34,958 bases of DNA from Avoscillospira sp045579045. GTDB lineage: Bacteria > Bacillota > Clostridia > Oscillospirales > Oscillospiraceae. Shown here in pieces: positions 25,395 to 33,560 of this stretch (position 1 is its first letter; the number at the start of each line of letters is the position of its first letter). Below the pieces are notes generated by a model, which had not been told where the DNA came from, did no database searches, and worked only from the letters and a program-made list of their open reading frames with translations. The stretch spans positions 1 to 34,958 of the forward strand of contig JAZNLL010000006.1 in assembly GCA_045579045.1 (NCBI GenBank). Direction: 5' to 3'. The position numbers were made by a program, and so were the translations under genes.

Positions 25395-26577
25395 AGAACT
25401 GTCTCCCCATCTTGGTTTCCTGTTTTCGATCTTCCAGATAGTCCGTGGCAATACCGTGAATATACAGCAGTGACCACAGCAAAATCGGATAGCCTGTCAT
25501 CACGGGTTCCACACACATCTGCAGGGACATGGCCAGATACATACTCAGGAACAGGAAATCCTGAGGTTTCTTTTTCTTGATTCCTGCCAACTGCAAAAAG
25601 TTCCGAACAAATTGAATTGTGACCATGCACATGGCAGCAAAGGCAAATACACCGTACATATCATACGTTTGCTGCAGATAATTGTGCGGTGCTATGCCAA
25701 GGCCGGCCTGCACATGTCCGCCGCCCCATGGATAATCCAGCATGTAACGCATATATTCTCTGGCAATATTGCCGCGACTGCTTTTAAAACCATTTCGCAG
25801 CAAACGATCGTAGACCGGCATCTCCTCAATAGCTGTCCGAATTCCACCTACATCCAATGCATAGATTGCAGCAAAAATTCCAATCGCTATTGCCACAAAA
25901 ATGATACTTCGAATTGCTCTTGCTCCCTTTTTATCAAAAACATAAATAATACCCATAACGGCATAGACCACAATGAAAACCGCAAAAGGTGTTCTGGTGG
26001 CCGTTTCAGAAGAAAGGGTCAGTCCATTAATCAAGCAACCCAAGACAATCAGCGAAACCCATCTATTCCGTTTGGCAAAAAACGCATAGAACGAATAACC
26101 AATCAGCACCGATGCCAGGAGTGCCAATAGCGTCACAGCGATCAATTCTCCGGTCCATGCACTGTAGAAAGAGCGAACCGTCGGTTTTTCCTTGTCGATA
26201 TTATAAATTCTAAAAATAATCAGTTCAAGAGCAAAACCGGCAAAAACAGAGAATAGGCTTCTTTCAATATACGATGTTTTATTCAACGAATTCTGATATC
26301 CTGCCCGACCGGCAACATAAAGCAGGAAAAATGTCGCTGCTTTAATAATCTCATCTGTCTCATAATGAATAGCGGATGCAATGGCAATGAACACCATAAG
26401 CAAACCCACGGGGACAGCATCCCATCCCAGCCTAACACGAAAGCCGGTACTAAGGAGTACAAATATGCTGAACAGAAGGAGAATGAGACTACCATCTCCT
26501 CTGAAATTCATACATCCCAAAATAACCAACAGTACTGACCCCTTTTCTCTGAACGTTAGTCTTTCTCGTCTTTGCAA
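25339..26577 (-). CDS. Wzy-like O-antigen polymerase/ligase family membrane protein
   Basis: A 412-residue protein with about 10-11 membrane helices and a larger loop around residues 235-300. That loop has a typical Wzy/WaaL signature, YPWGGGHVQAGLGIAPHNYLQQTYDMYG (split over the loop and next helix). It is expected to polymerise repeat units outside the membrane. The start is TTG at 26575-26577, seven bases after AGGAGG. The gene overlaps its neighbours at both ends (22 and 56 bases). The sequence is visibly richer in A/T than the housekeeping genes to the left, common for polymerase genes exchanged between strains. Confidence 0.88.
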   Translation of the reverse strand: MQRRERLTFREKGSVLLVILGCMNFRGDGSLILLLFSIFVLLSTGFRVRLGWDAVPVGLLMVFIAIASAIHYETDEIIKAATFFLLYVAGRAGYQNSLNKTSYIERSLFSVFAGFALELIIFRIYNIDKEKPTVRSFYSAWTGELIAVTLLALLASVLIGYSFYAFFAKRNRWVSLIVLGCLINGLTLSSETATRTPFAVFIVVYAVMGIIYVFDKKGARAIRSIIFVAIAIGIFAAIYALDVGGIRTAIEEMPVYDRLLRNGFKSSRGNIAREYMRYMLDYPWGGGHVQAGLGIAPHNYLQQTYDMYGVFAFAAMCMVTIQFVRNFLQLAGIKKKKPQDFLFLSMYLAMSLQMCVEPVMTGYPILLWSLLYIHGIATDYLEDRKQETKMGRQFYEDRIFVQFPESSPDTSL

Positions 26578-27779
26578 GCAGCATCCTCCTGACCATACAA
26601 ATTTAAATAATCTTCGGTCATTCTATCCTTGCTGCAGTATCTGCGCCGTTGAGTCAAAGCTTCTTGCTCGATACTGCATTTACTCCAGAACAGCACCTGT
26701 TCTGTTAAAGCGTCCACATCAAAGGGAATGACAACACTTCCCATTCCTGGCGCAATTGTTTCTTTTATTCCACCAATATCAAAGCCCACAACAGGTGTAC
26801 CGCAGCAGTTAGCTTCAATACAGACAGTCGGGTAGTTTTCCGCAGTGCTGGCGATCACAAACACCGCAGCGGCTCGATAAATTGCCGCCAGTTCTTTACG
26901 TCCCTCAACAAATGGAACCCAAAGAATGTGCTCTGTGGCCGTACATCCGCTGCCCACCACCACCATCTGGTAGTCCTCCGGCAACCGTTCTGCCAGTTCC
27001 AGAATATAGTTCCCGCCTTTTACGCTGCTGGCAAAGTTAGGGGTGACATGGAGTACGATATTCTTGTCTTTTGGAATGCCATAGGCATTAAATAAATGCT
27101 CCCGTTCATTTTCCGCGGGCTCCGCGCGAAAATCCTCCAAGAAAACACCATTGTGCAAACGACGGACGGCAAACTGACCCAGGATCGCAGATTCCTGTGC
27201 TCGGTCTTTGATCCAGTCTGAAACACCTACAACCTGCAATTCCTCAAAGTTTTCAAAGGCTTTTTTCATCTTCTGCCAGGAAACAGCTGTGCGGTTCCAG
27301 AACAAAGATCTCGTTTCTTTTTTCCATCTGGTACAGCCTTCGCAGCCGGTGCGCCATTGCTCACAAGCTTGGGCATAACTGCAGTTGGCCGTGTGTATAA
27401 ATTCCGCATGGAGTGTCAAAATCGTTCGCACGTGGTGTTTTTTTAGCCAGGTTATCAACCGATAAATATTGACAAAATACCCGTTGACGCAATGCAGATG
27501 CACCACATCTGGGTTCTCTCTTTTAATGACGGAAATCAGCTTGTTCGTAGAAAAAAAGCACCCTCCGTACATCAGTCCCGTAAACCGGGACAGCAGGTTA
27601 TTGACTTTGGCATACCACTCCGCGCACACTTTATACACGAAAGGATCCGCTGTTTTTGCACCGCGACCGTAGCAGACCACAGACTCGTGACCACGGGCCA
27701 GCAATTCCCGATGGATATCCTGAGTGATCTTGCCTGTGCTGCCTTTGCCGTAGACACAATTTACCTGCAAAACTTTCAT
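26556..27779 (-). CDS. GT4-type glycosyltransferase
   Basis: A 407-residue GT-B protein starting MKVLQVNCVYGKGSTGKIT. The N-terminal half has DVVHLHCVNGYFVN and a cysteine-rich stretch near 130-150 (NCSYAQACEQW, then GCEGC). The C-terminal half has VLHVTPNF, FVEGRKELAAIYRAA and the E-x7-E motif AENYPTVCIEANCCGTPVVG. The Cys cluster with HTANC is shared by colanic-acid type WcaC/Cap transferases and may bind metal. The ATG at 27777-27779 overlaps the upstream gene by four bases. The sugar specificity is unknown. Confidence 0.92.
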   Translation of the reverse strand: MKVLQVNCVYGKGSTGKITQDIHRELLARGHESVVCYGRGAKTADPFVYKVCAEWYAKVNNLLSRFTGLMYGGCFFSTNKLISVIKRENPDVVHLHCVNGYFVNIYRLITWLKKHHVRTILTLHAEFIHTANCSYAQACEQWRTGCEGCTRWKKETRSLFWNRTAVSWQKMKKAFENFEELQVVGVSDWIKDRAQESAILGQFAVRRLHNGVFLEDFRAEPAENEREHLFNAYGIPKDKNIVLHVTPNFASSVKGGNYILELAERLPEDYQMVVVGSGCTATEHILWVPFVEGRKELAAIYRAAAVFVIASTAENYPTVCIEANCCGTPVVGFDIGGIKETIAPGMGSVVIPFDVDALTEQVLFWSKCSIEQEALTQRRRYCSKDRMTEDYLNLYGQEDAACKDEKD

Positions 27780-29050
27780 CGCTTTTCTGCTGCCTTCCGT
27801 AAAATATCCTGAAACCTTTTGGCGCAGGTTTCCTCTCTGTGGTTACATGCAACAACCTTTGCGGCGCGATCCAGATACCGCATTCTAGCCTCCGGAACTG
27901 CTACCAGCATACGCAGAGTTTCTTTCATCGAATGTTCGTCAGAAACTACATACGCAGCATCCTGTTCCCGGAGATATCTGGCGCAAGCTAATTCCTCCGG
28001 TGCATAGACAAAGAAACAGGTACCGCTGGCCAGAGAATCCGCAATCTTGGTGGAGAAACCGTATTTCAGATCCTCCCGGTAAAAGTCGGAAGAATTTTCA
28101 CTATGGATTAGAATATCACTTTGCTGCATAACCTCTACCACTTGTTCATATGGCACGAAGCCCTTCATGGTGATTCCATGGCAGCTATCCAATGCTGCCT
28201 GCACTTCCGGATACGCAGTTTTTCCATAGACATCCAGATGAAGCTCCGGAGAAATTTCCTGCAGTGCATTGGCAATTTCAATCAGAGGCTCATGTCGACC
28301 CACACCCAGATTGCCCAAATAGGAAATCACCAGACCTTCATGAGGCTTTTTCTCCGCAGACTGCAGGGTCGTTGCCGTATAAATGGTCTGCGACGGCAGG
28401 AAAAACTCCTTGCCGTAATCCTGCAGCAATGCATCGCAAATATAGATGGCACTATGGGCCATGTGCATGGTTTTGCGGAACTGCTTGGCAAACTGATTGT
28501 AAAACACAGGATACAGGCTGTGTGCCAGACCTTTTGCCCGGAAATAATCGTGCTCTTTAAAGTAGTAGCCTTCGCTGTTATAAATCACAAGAGGGATCTG
28601 ATAGGCTTCCGCCAATTCTCTTGCCAGTTTGAACATGAAGCCGCAATCGCCGGCCTGCAAGAGCAGTACCTGCGGTGCAAAATCATCCACCCAGCGGTGA
28701 AATGTGCCATAGCCCCAACGTTTACTTTTCCAGATCAGTTCTCTGGCCAACATAGTCATGGCTGTCCGGTTGGAGTATTGGTGCACAGAAACTGCGGATC
28801 CATCGACAAAGTCCGCTTCTGTCATGATCCCGCCGGATCTTCCTCTGCAAAGAAAAGCATTGAGTGCTTGCTTGTCCGTCACGCAGTAATAATTGCCGCA
28901 TACATCGAAATCAGGAACTTGTCTGTGGATATAAAACTGTGCCAGTTGTTCCTTCGGCCACCCTAAAAGAAAATTTCGTAATGTGCGACCATTTGAACTA
29001 TTTTGCGTCAAGCAGTTATTGCTGAGGATCAGTACTCTGGGATATTCCAT
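27776..29050 (-). CDS. Glycosyltransferase (GT-B), first gene of the polysaccharide operon
   Basis: A 424-residue protein beginning MEYPRVLILSNNCLTQNSSNGRTL. A Rossmann-like N-terminal half contains QVLLLQAGDCGFMFKLARELAEAY. The donor-binding half contains LVISYLGNLGVGRHEPLIEI, MKGFVPYEQVVEVMQQSDILIH and STKIADSLASGTCFFVY, consistent with GT4-like enzymes though the E-x7-E motif is not typical. Its ATG has AGGAG nine bases upstream. A large inverted repeat occupies the leader before it. I see no initiating phosphoglycosyltransferase, Wzz or tyrosine kinase in the operon, so the start of chain synthesis must be encoded elsewhere. Confidence 0.88.
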   Translation of the reverse strand: MEYPRVLILSNNCLTQNSSNGRTLRNFLLGWPKEQLAQFYIHRQVPDFDVCGNYYCVTDKQALNAFLCRGRSGGIMTEADFVDGSAVSVHQYSNRTAMTMLARELIWKSKRWGYGTFHRWVDDFAPQVLLLQAGDCGFMFKLARELAEAYQIPLVIYNSEGYYFKEHDYFRAKGLAHSLYPVFYNQFAKQFRKTMHMAHSAIYICDALLQDYGKEFFLPSQTIYTATTLQSAEKKPHEGLVISYLGNLGVGRHEPLIEIANALQEISPELHLDVYGKTAYPEVQAALDSCHGITMKGFVPYEQVVEVMQQSDILIHSENSSDFYREDLKYGFSTKIADSLASGTCFFVYAPEELACARYLREQDAAYVVSDEHSMKETLRMLVAVPEARMRYLDRAAKVVACNHREETCAKRFQDILRKAAEKR

Positions 29051-29123
29051 ATCCGTTTCTCCTGTCTCTTATACTGGGCATAATCACATTCCGAAATAAA
29101 CGGTTTGTCCTGCGGGCATATCA

Positions 29124-29190
29124 ACGACTTCTTGAATGACTTTTGACATCTCAACACACACGGGAGAACAAAAATCATTCAAGAAGCCGT
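29124..29190 (-). promoter_or_regulatory. Long imperfect inverted repeat in the leader of the polysaccharide operon
   Basis: Arms of about 22 bases face each other: ACG-x-CTTCTTGAATGA (29124-29139) with TCATTCAAGAAG-x-CGT (29175-29190). The pairing extends on the loop side through TTTTG/CAAAA around a 23-base loop. The 12-base core is perfect. It is 74 bases ahead of the first glycosyltransferase, has no T-run on the minus strand, and so looks more like a regulatory RNA structure or protein site than a terminator. Confidence 0.6.
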
Positions 29191-29218
29191 TATTCCTTGT
29201 TTTCTTCCTCAAGTCAGC

Positions 29219-29253
29219 ATAGCCTTGTCCGGCAAGATGCCGGACAAGGCTAT
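29219..29253. terminator. Strong hairpin after the second SLH gene
   Basis: A perfect 15-bp stem, ATAGCCTTGTCCGGC with GCCGGACAAGGCTAT, sits seven bases past the SLH gene stop. On the minus strand the following bases are not T-rich, so termination may be partial and allow read-through into the polysaccharide operon. Confidence 0.65.
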
Positions 29254-29259
29254 TTTCTA

Positions 29260-30489
29260 TCAGCCAGCTATTTTGTGGTCGAACAGGCCGGTCCAGGTTT
29301 CATAGAAACCGTCAGCCTTACGGAAGTATTCGTGGCCGTTGGCAGCTTCCTGAATATCCAGATAGAACCACTTGGCGGTATCCAGATTGTCGGTGAAGGT
29401 CTTCATGCCGTCCACCAGATCCATGGGAGACTCGGGCTGACGGTTCAGCACACGGTTGATGAGGGTCACGGCCTCAGCGCGGGTGATGTAGTCATCGGGA
29501 CGGAACTTGCCCTCGAAGCCCTTGATCCAGCCCTTGGCTGCAGCGCTGTTGATCTCATCGGCAGCCCAATGGCCGGCGATATCGGAGAACAGGTCAGTGC
29601 CTTCATAGGCAATCTCATCGAAACGGGCAGCCACAGCAGCGAACTCTGCACGGGTCATGTTGTTCTTGGGACGGAAGGTGTCATCGGGATAGCCCTTGAC
29701 GATACCTGCATTCTCCATGGTGGCAATGGCCACTCTGGACCAGCGCTCAAACTCCACATCGGTGAAGTCGCAATCAGCGGTACCGAAAGCGGTACGGCTC
29801 TCCTCCAGCAGCAGGCGGTAGAAGATGGTGGTGACCTCTTCACGGGTGATGTAGCTGTTGGGACGGACGGTGCCATCGGGATAACCCTTGATGTAAGCGA
29901 AGTGATCGTCCATGTTCAGGCCGATATTGCCGGGACGGACAACGGGCTTGTGGGAAGGAGCGCTGCCGCCGTTACGGATGACGGTGACGGTGTAGGTCAC
30001 GCCGAACTTCTTGTCGCCCTGCACGGTGTTCTTGAAGGAGATCTTATGCTCCACGTTGGGCCACAGATCGCCAACCACAGAAGTCTTGTCGCGGAGGATG
30101 GACTTCAGGGTACGGTCACCTTCCACAGGCTGAACCTCGGTGTAGTAGTTGTCCACATACTCCTGCCACAGCTGATTGCTGCCGGTAGCGTATGCGTCCA
30201 GACCCTCGTCCATGATCAGCTTCATGGCTTTGGAATCGAACTTCCACAGGTCGGTGGAGCGATCACCGGGGTTGTACATATCGGTAATGATTTTGACGAC
30301 CTCATACAGCAGATTGGTGTTCTCGGTCAGATACTTGGTGGTACGGGAGAACTTGTAGATGTAGGGAGAACCCTCATCATCTTCAATGGACACGGTCAGG
30401 GAGATGTTGTTGGCGGCCATGGCAGGCACAGCCAGAACCATGCACAGCACCAGAACCAGAGCCATCATTCTCAAAAAGTGTTTTTTCAT
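29260..30489 (-). CDS. Secreted protein with three C-terminal SLH domains
   Basis: A 409-residue exported protein. Signal peptide: MKKH then a hydrophobic core, with cleavage likely after AVPAMA (about residue 25). Residues 26-190 form a domain I do not recognise. Three SLH repeats follow from about 195 to 370: FAYIKGYPDGTVRPNSYITREE, FTDVEFERWSRVAIATMENAGIVKGYPDDTFRPKNNMTRAE and FSDIAGHWAADEINSAAAKGWIKGF (each given only in part). SLH domains bind pyruvylated or related cell-wall polymers, so this is a surface protein. It starts two bases after the coiled-coil gene and ends the PqqD-led gene train. Codon choice is uniform, suggesting high expression. Confidence 0.92.
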   Translation of the reverse strand: MKKHFLRMMALVLVLCMVLAVPAMAANNISLTVSIEDDEGSPYIYKFSRTTKYLTENTNLLYEVVKIITDMYNPGDRSTDLWKFDSKAMKLIMDEGLDAYATGSNQLWQEYVDNYYTEVQPVEGDRTLKSILRDKTSVVGDLWPNVEHKISFKNTVQGDKKFGVTYTVTVIRNGGSAPSHKPVVRPGNIGLNMDDHFAYIKGYPDGTVRPNSYITREEVTTIFYRLLLEESRTAFGTADCDFTDVEFERWSRVAIATMENAGIVKGYPDDTFRPKNNMTRAEFAAVAARFDEIAYEGTDLFSDIAGHWAADEINSAAAKGWIKGFEGKFRPDDYITRAEAVTLINRVLNRQPESPMDLVDGMKTFTDNLDTAKWFYLDIQEAANGHEYFRKADGFYETWTGLFDHKIAG

Positions 30490-30491
30490 TG

Positions 30492-31157
30492 TTAAACCAT
30501 TCCTCTCTTTTCAAGTTCGGACATATACCAAGCCTTTTTCAGGCTCTTTTCACTTGCGTAGGTGTCGATCACCTGCTGGACCAGCTCATCGCTCTGTCCA
30601 TATTGCTTCTGCAGGGCTTCCAGCTCTGCAACAAGGCCATCCATCTTTTTATCGCATTCGACTTCCAGCTTGTAGGCCTTTGAAATATAAGTACTGGCGA
30701 AGTCCACCAGATATTTCCCTTTTCTCTGCTCGGCAGGGATATTTTTATAGGCGGCCACACCTTCATCTTCAAGGGCTTCCAATGCGCCGACATATTCGCT
30801 GCGCAAGGCATAAACCTTATCGATGATGGCCTTCAGAAGTTCTTCGTAGGTGGGCTTCTTTTCGGCAGGCGGCTGAGAGACGGTCTCCTGCTTTGTCGGC
30901 TCTGCATCGGCTTCTTCCTTTGCATCCACTTCCTTGGCATTCTCCAGCGCCTTGTCCAAAATCTGCTGTACCTGCTGGGTGTTCTCCTGCAGCTTGACCT
31001 CCAGTTCCTCTTGGGTATACTGGGTGTAATTTTTCACGGCCTCAATGTTGTTCTCCTGCCATTTATAGAGGCCGAAAACTCCGGCTGCCAAAATCAGCAG
31101 GATCACTAAGAGGATCCACGGCCACTTTCTGCGGCCGGCTCGTTTTGTATTCTTCAT
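30492..31157 (-). CDS. Membrane-anchored coiled-coil protein of unknown function
   Basis: A 221-residue protein with a very basic N-terminus (KNTKRAGRRK), one membrane helix (about 13-30), and then an extracytoplasmic coiled coil rich in Glu/Gln/Lys (about 35-80). A Glu/Pro/Thr linker follows, then a helical C-terminal region (about 105-215). I do not recognise a family. It resembles the shape of HlyD-like accessory proteins but has no lipoyl motif. The ATG overlaps the ABC exporter stop by four bases, and the secreted SLH gene follows two bases later, so it is probably an accessory of export or surface assembly. Confidence 0.78.
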   Translation of the reverse strand: MKNTKRAGRRKWPWILLVILLILAAGVFGLYKWQENNIEAVKNYTQYTQEELEVKLQENTQQVQQILDKALENAKEVDAKEEADAEPTKQETVSQPPAEKKPTYEELLKAIIDKVYALRSEYVGALEALEDEGVAAYKNIPAEQRKGKYLVDFASTYISKAYKLEVECDKKMDGLVAELEALQKQYGQSDELVQQVIDTYASEKSLKKAWYMSELEKRGMV

Positions 31158-32821
31158 TGATTTGCTCCTAAAGCATGGCAATGGATGCCGTCTTTCTCCA
31201 CAAGGAGCTGCCAATCAGCCAGTTCCATGGCTGCAGGACGGTGGGTCACGGCAATGCAAGTGCGGTCAGGCAGCTGCCGCAGTCGCTGCAGCACCAGCTG
31301 CTCTGTCTCTGCATCCAAGGCCGACGTCACTTCATCCAGCAACAGGATCGGTGCACCACCCAAAACCGCTCTGGCAATGGCCAAACGCTGGGCCTGTCCT
31401 TCGGAAAGGCCATGGGCATTTTCGCCCAGAACCGTCTCCAGTCCATCGGGCAGCTGGGACAGATACGCATCCATGCAGCTACACCAGACTGCCTGCCGGA
31501 TTTCTTCTTCCGTGGCATCAGGCTTGGTCAGGAGCAGGTTTTCCCGCAGGGTTCCGCTGAAAAGCAGATTGCCTTGGGGCACGTAAGCGAAGAGCTTTCT
31601 GGTTCCTCTGGAAATATCCACAGGACCGTTCTCTGTCTCCACCAGTAGCTTGCCGCCGTCGGGACGGAAGATGCCGAGGAGCAGTTTGAAAATCGTGCTT
31701 TTGCCGATACCGGAAGGTCCGGTCACCACCGCAAAGGCACCCTTGGGCAGATAAAATTTACTCTCAGCCAAAATCTGATCCCGATCATAGGAAAAGGTCA
31801 GACCTTCGGCATAGATTCTTGTCATTTCCTTATAAAGCTGCTGTGCATCAACGCCTTCAGCATCTTCATAGGCATTGCAGGTCTGCTCCAGTTCCATCAA
31901 ACGTTCACAGGAAGCGGTCATTGCAATATATTTCGGATAGATGCCCGACATATTTACAAAAGGTCCCTGCAGCTGGCTGACCAGCTGGGTCAATGCCATC
32001 AGATCACCATAGGTCATCGTGCCGCCAAGAATGCCAAAGGCACTCCATGCCAGCGCTGCGAAACGGGACAGCTGCAGCAGCAAACTAACAAAGGCGTTGG
32101 AGGCCACAGAAATACGGCGACGGCGTCTTTGCAGACGGTATCGGTACTCCATATGCACATCGGCACGCTGTTCCATTTCCGGAACCACGTCCATAGCCTG
32201 TACCAGCATCAGTTTTTCCACAGCCTCCTGCAGGAAGCCGGAGACCTTTCCGTCAGCAGCACTGACCTGTTTGCTCAACACCTGCAGTCTGTTTCGTGTC
32301 AGCGAAGTGATCGCGATCACAATAACACCAAGTGCCGCTGCAATCGCCACAAACCAGGGCTGCATTGCCACCAGAACCGCCACAACCGCAACCAATCGTG
32401 TTACCATCGCAACAAATCCCGGCAACGTTGCCAGCAAGCCCTCATTGACATTTCGGACATCATTATTCAGTCGGTTCAGCAGTTCGCCGCTATGGAACTT
32501 GGACAATGCCGCATAGTCGCCTTTAAGAATGCTGTGGAACAGGCTCTGTTTCCAGTCCCGATCCAACAAGGAAGACAGTTCGTTATGGAGATAACGGTAG
32601 AGGATCTGGCAGCACAAAATCATCAGAATAATGCCCGCCTGCAGCAGACATGCATACAGAAGATCGTCTCTGCTGCCGCTGACAGCGCTGTCAATAATCC
32701 TTTTGGTTCCCAACGCAAAGACCACATCGAGAATAGAACACCCCATATCGGCAAGCGTCATCAGAACCAAAGCCGGTACTCTGCGGCGAAGTTTTTTAAT
32801 CAGAAAAGCAAATATTTTCAT
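31154..32821 (-). CDS. ABC exporter, fused membrane and ATPase domains, no peptidase domain
   Basis: A 555-residue half-transporter. A six-helix type I exporter domain spans about 1-310. The ATPase domain has Walker A GPSGIGKST at 368-376, Q-loop YVPQ at 413-416, signature LSEGQ at 472-476 (Glu for the usual Gly), Walker B ILLLDE at 492-497 and switch His527. It lacks the N-terminal C39 peptidase found in double-glycine bacteriocin exporters; the neighbouring S26-type protein could supply proteolysis instead. Its ATG overlaps the peptidase-like gene stop by four bases and its own stop overlaps the next start by four. Export of the 38-residue peptide product is the natural inference. Confidence 0.95.
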   Translation of the reverse strand: MKIFAFLIKKLRRRVPALVLMTLADMGCSILDVVFALGTKRIIDSAVSGSRDDLLYACLLQAGIILMILCCQILYRYLHNELSSLLDRDWKQSLFHSILKGDYAALSKFHSGELLNRLNNDVRNVNEGLLATLPGFVAMVTRLVAVVAVLVAMQPWFVAIAAALGVIVIAITSLTRNRLQVLSKQVSAADGKVSGFLQEAVEKLMLVQAMDVVPEMEQRADVHMEYRYRLQRRRRRISVASNAFVSLLLQLSRFAALAWSAFGILGGTMTYGDLMALTQLVSQLQGPFVNMSGIYPKYIAMTASCERLMELEQTCNAYEDAEGVDAQQLYKEMTRIYAEGLTFSYDRDQILAESKFYLPKGAFAVVTGPSGIGKSTIFKLLLGIFRPDGGKLLVETENGPVDISRGTRKLFAYVPQGNLLFSGTLRENLLLTKPDATEEEIRQAVWCSCMDAYLSQLPDGLETVLGENAHGLSEGQAQRLAIARAVLGGAPILLLDEVTSALDAETEQLVLQRLRQLPDRTCIAVTHRPAAMELADWQLLVEKDGIHCHALGANQ

Positions 32822-33282
32822 TTAAACAGCCTTTTCAGCCTGCCCTTGAGCCAACGGCATATATGTCGCACCGGACGGGTAACATACCAAAAATGGTAAT
32901 ACAAGCGATACCAAAAATTGGTGGTCTTTATATACCTACCATTTCTGGTAAATGCCGTCACAACCGCAATCAATTGATCATCGCGAACCGGATATTCCCA
33001 TGTGAACTGGTTGTCTCCCACACAGGTATAGTGCTCGCCGACTTTTATAATCCGATGCAGCACATAATGCCCGTCATCTCTTTGATACAGAGGCAAGTCG
33101 TGCTTTTTTAATCTGCCTTCCGGCAGCGGAGATAACTCAACCGAATCCCGCCCCTGATGAATCATCGGGCGCATGCTAATTCCATTGGGATAAATTTTAA
33201 CACATTGTCCTGACTCCAGCTGCGCCTTGATAAAGGGCATTATTTGGTCAAGCGTCATCTTTCTCTCATGCGAGGAAGTCAT
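32818..33282 (-). CDS. S26B signal-peptidase-like protein (S24/S26 family)
   Basis: The 154-residue protein has the serine motif YPNGISMRPMI (Ser36) and the downstream LHRIIKV (His76), matching the Ser-His dyad of SipW/archaeal-type signal peptidases rather than the Ser-Lys dyad of LepB. It then has VGDNQFTWEYPV. No N-terminal membrane anchor is present; the C-terminus is strongly basic and aromatic and may touch the membrane. Such soluble S24/S26 proteins recur with PqqD-like and HprK-like genes in clostridia, as I recall. It overlaps pqqD by 17 bases; a Met at residue 9 is an alternative start that would reduce the overlap to none. Confidence 0.88.
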   Translation of the reverse strand: MTSSHERKMTLDQIMPFIKAQLESGQCVKIYPNGISMRPMIHQGRDSVELSPLPEGRLKKHDLPLYQRDDGHYVLHRIIKVGEHYTCVGDNQFTWEYPVRDDQLIAVVTAFTRNGRYIKTTNFWYRLYYHFWYVTRPVRHICRWLKGRLKRLFK

Positions 33283-33526
33283 GTTCTTTCAGTGTACGCA
33301 CAAAAGTTTGTACAGCATTTCGGGCTGTTTCCTCATCGACATCGTATTCTGCCAGCAAGGCATCAGTCAAAGTATTTTCGTCCGTTTCGTTTTCCAAAAG
33401 CTGAAAAAGGAATTTCCCGGTGTTGTTAAGCGTAATCATTGCATTCAGATCGACGGAGCCACCAACAGGCACAGCAACTGTCTGTCCCGCAACCTCACGT
33501 ACTGAAAAAAACATTTTAAGTTTCAT
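33266..33526 (-). CDS. PqqD-family peptide-binding protein
   Basis: An 86-residue protein with the PqqD fold pattern: a short N-terminal beta section (KMFFSVREVAGQTVAVPVGG), then LNNTGKFLFQLLENE with the typical N-x-T/S-G/A-x-x-hydrophobic turn. A C-terminal helical pair includes LTDALLAEYDVDEETARNAVQTFV. Stand-alone PqqD proteins are RiPP recognition elements that bind leader peptides and present them to modifying enzymes. Here it heads the overlapping set pqqD-peptidase-ABC-coiled coil-SLH, 34 bases after the SLH-like gene whose tail resembles the small peptide. No radical SAM partner is present, so this is not PQQ synthesis. Confidence 0.88.
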   Translation of the reverse strand: MKLKMFFSVREVAGQTVAVPVGGSVDLNAMITLNNTGKFLFQLLENETDENTLTDALLAEYDVDEETARNAVQTFVRTLKEHDFLA

Positions 33527-33560
33527 GTTCTTCTAAGTTCCTTTCAATAACAGCAATCGC

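Noticed and set aside
29084..29149. 21-codon frame in the leader of the polysaccharide operon (MSKVIQEVVDMPAGQTVYFGM)
   Set aside because: It could be a leader peptide or the remnant end of a lost gene, but it has no convincing Shine-Dalgarno sequence and half of it is dictated by the inverted repeat. The same frame stays open upstream through the hairpin, which argues for chance.
33266..33526. PQQ (pyrroloquinoline quinone) biosynthesis
   Set aside because: Only a PqqD-like domain is present; PqqA, PqqB, PqqC and the radical SAM PqqE are missing.
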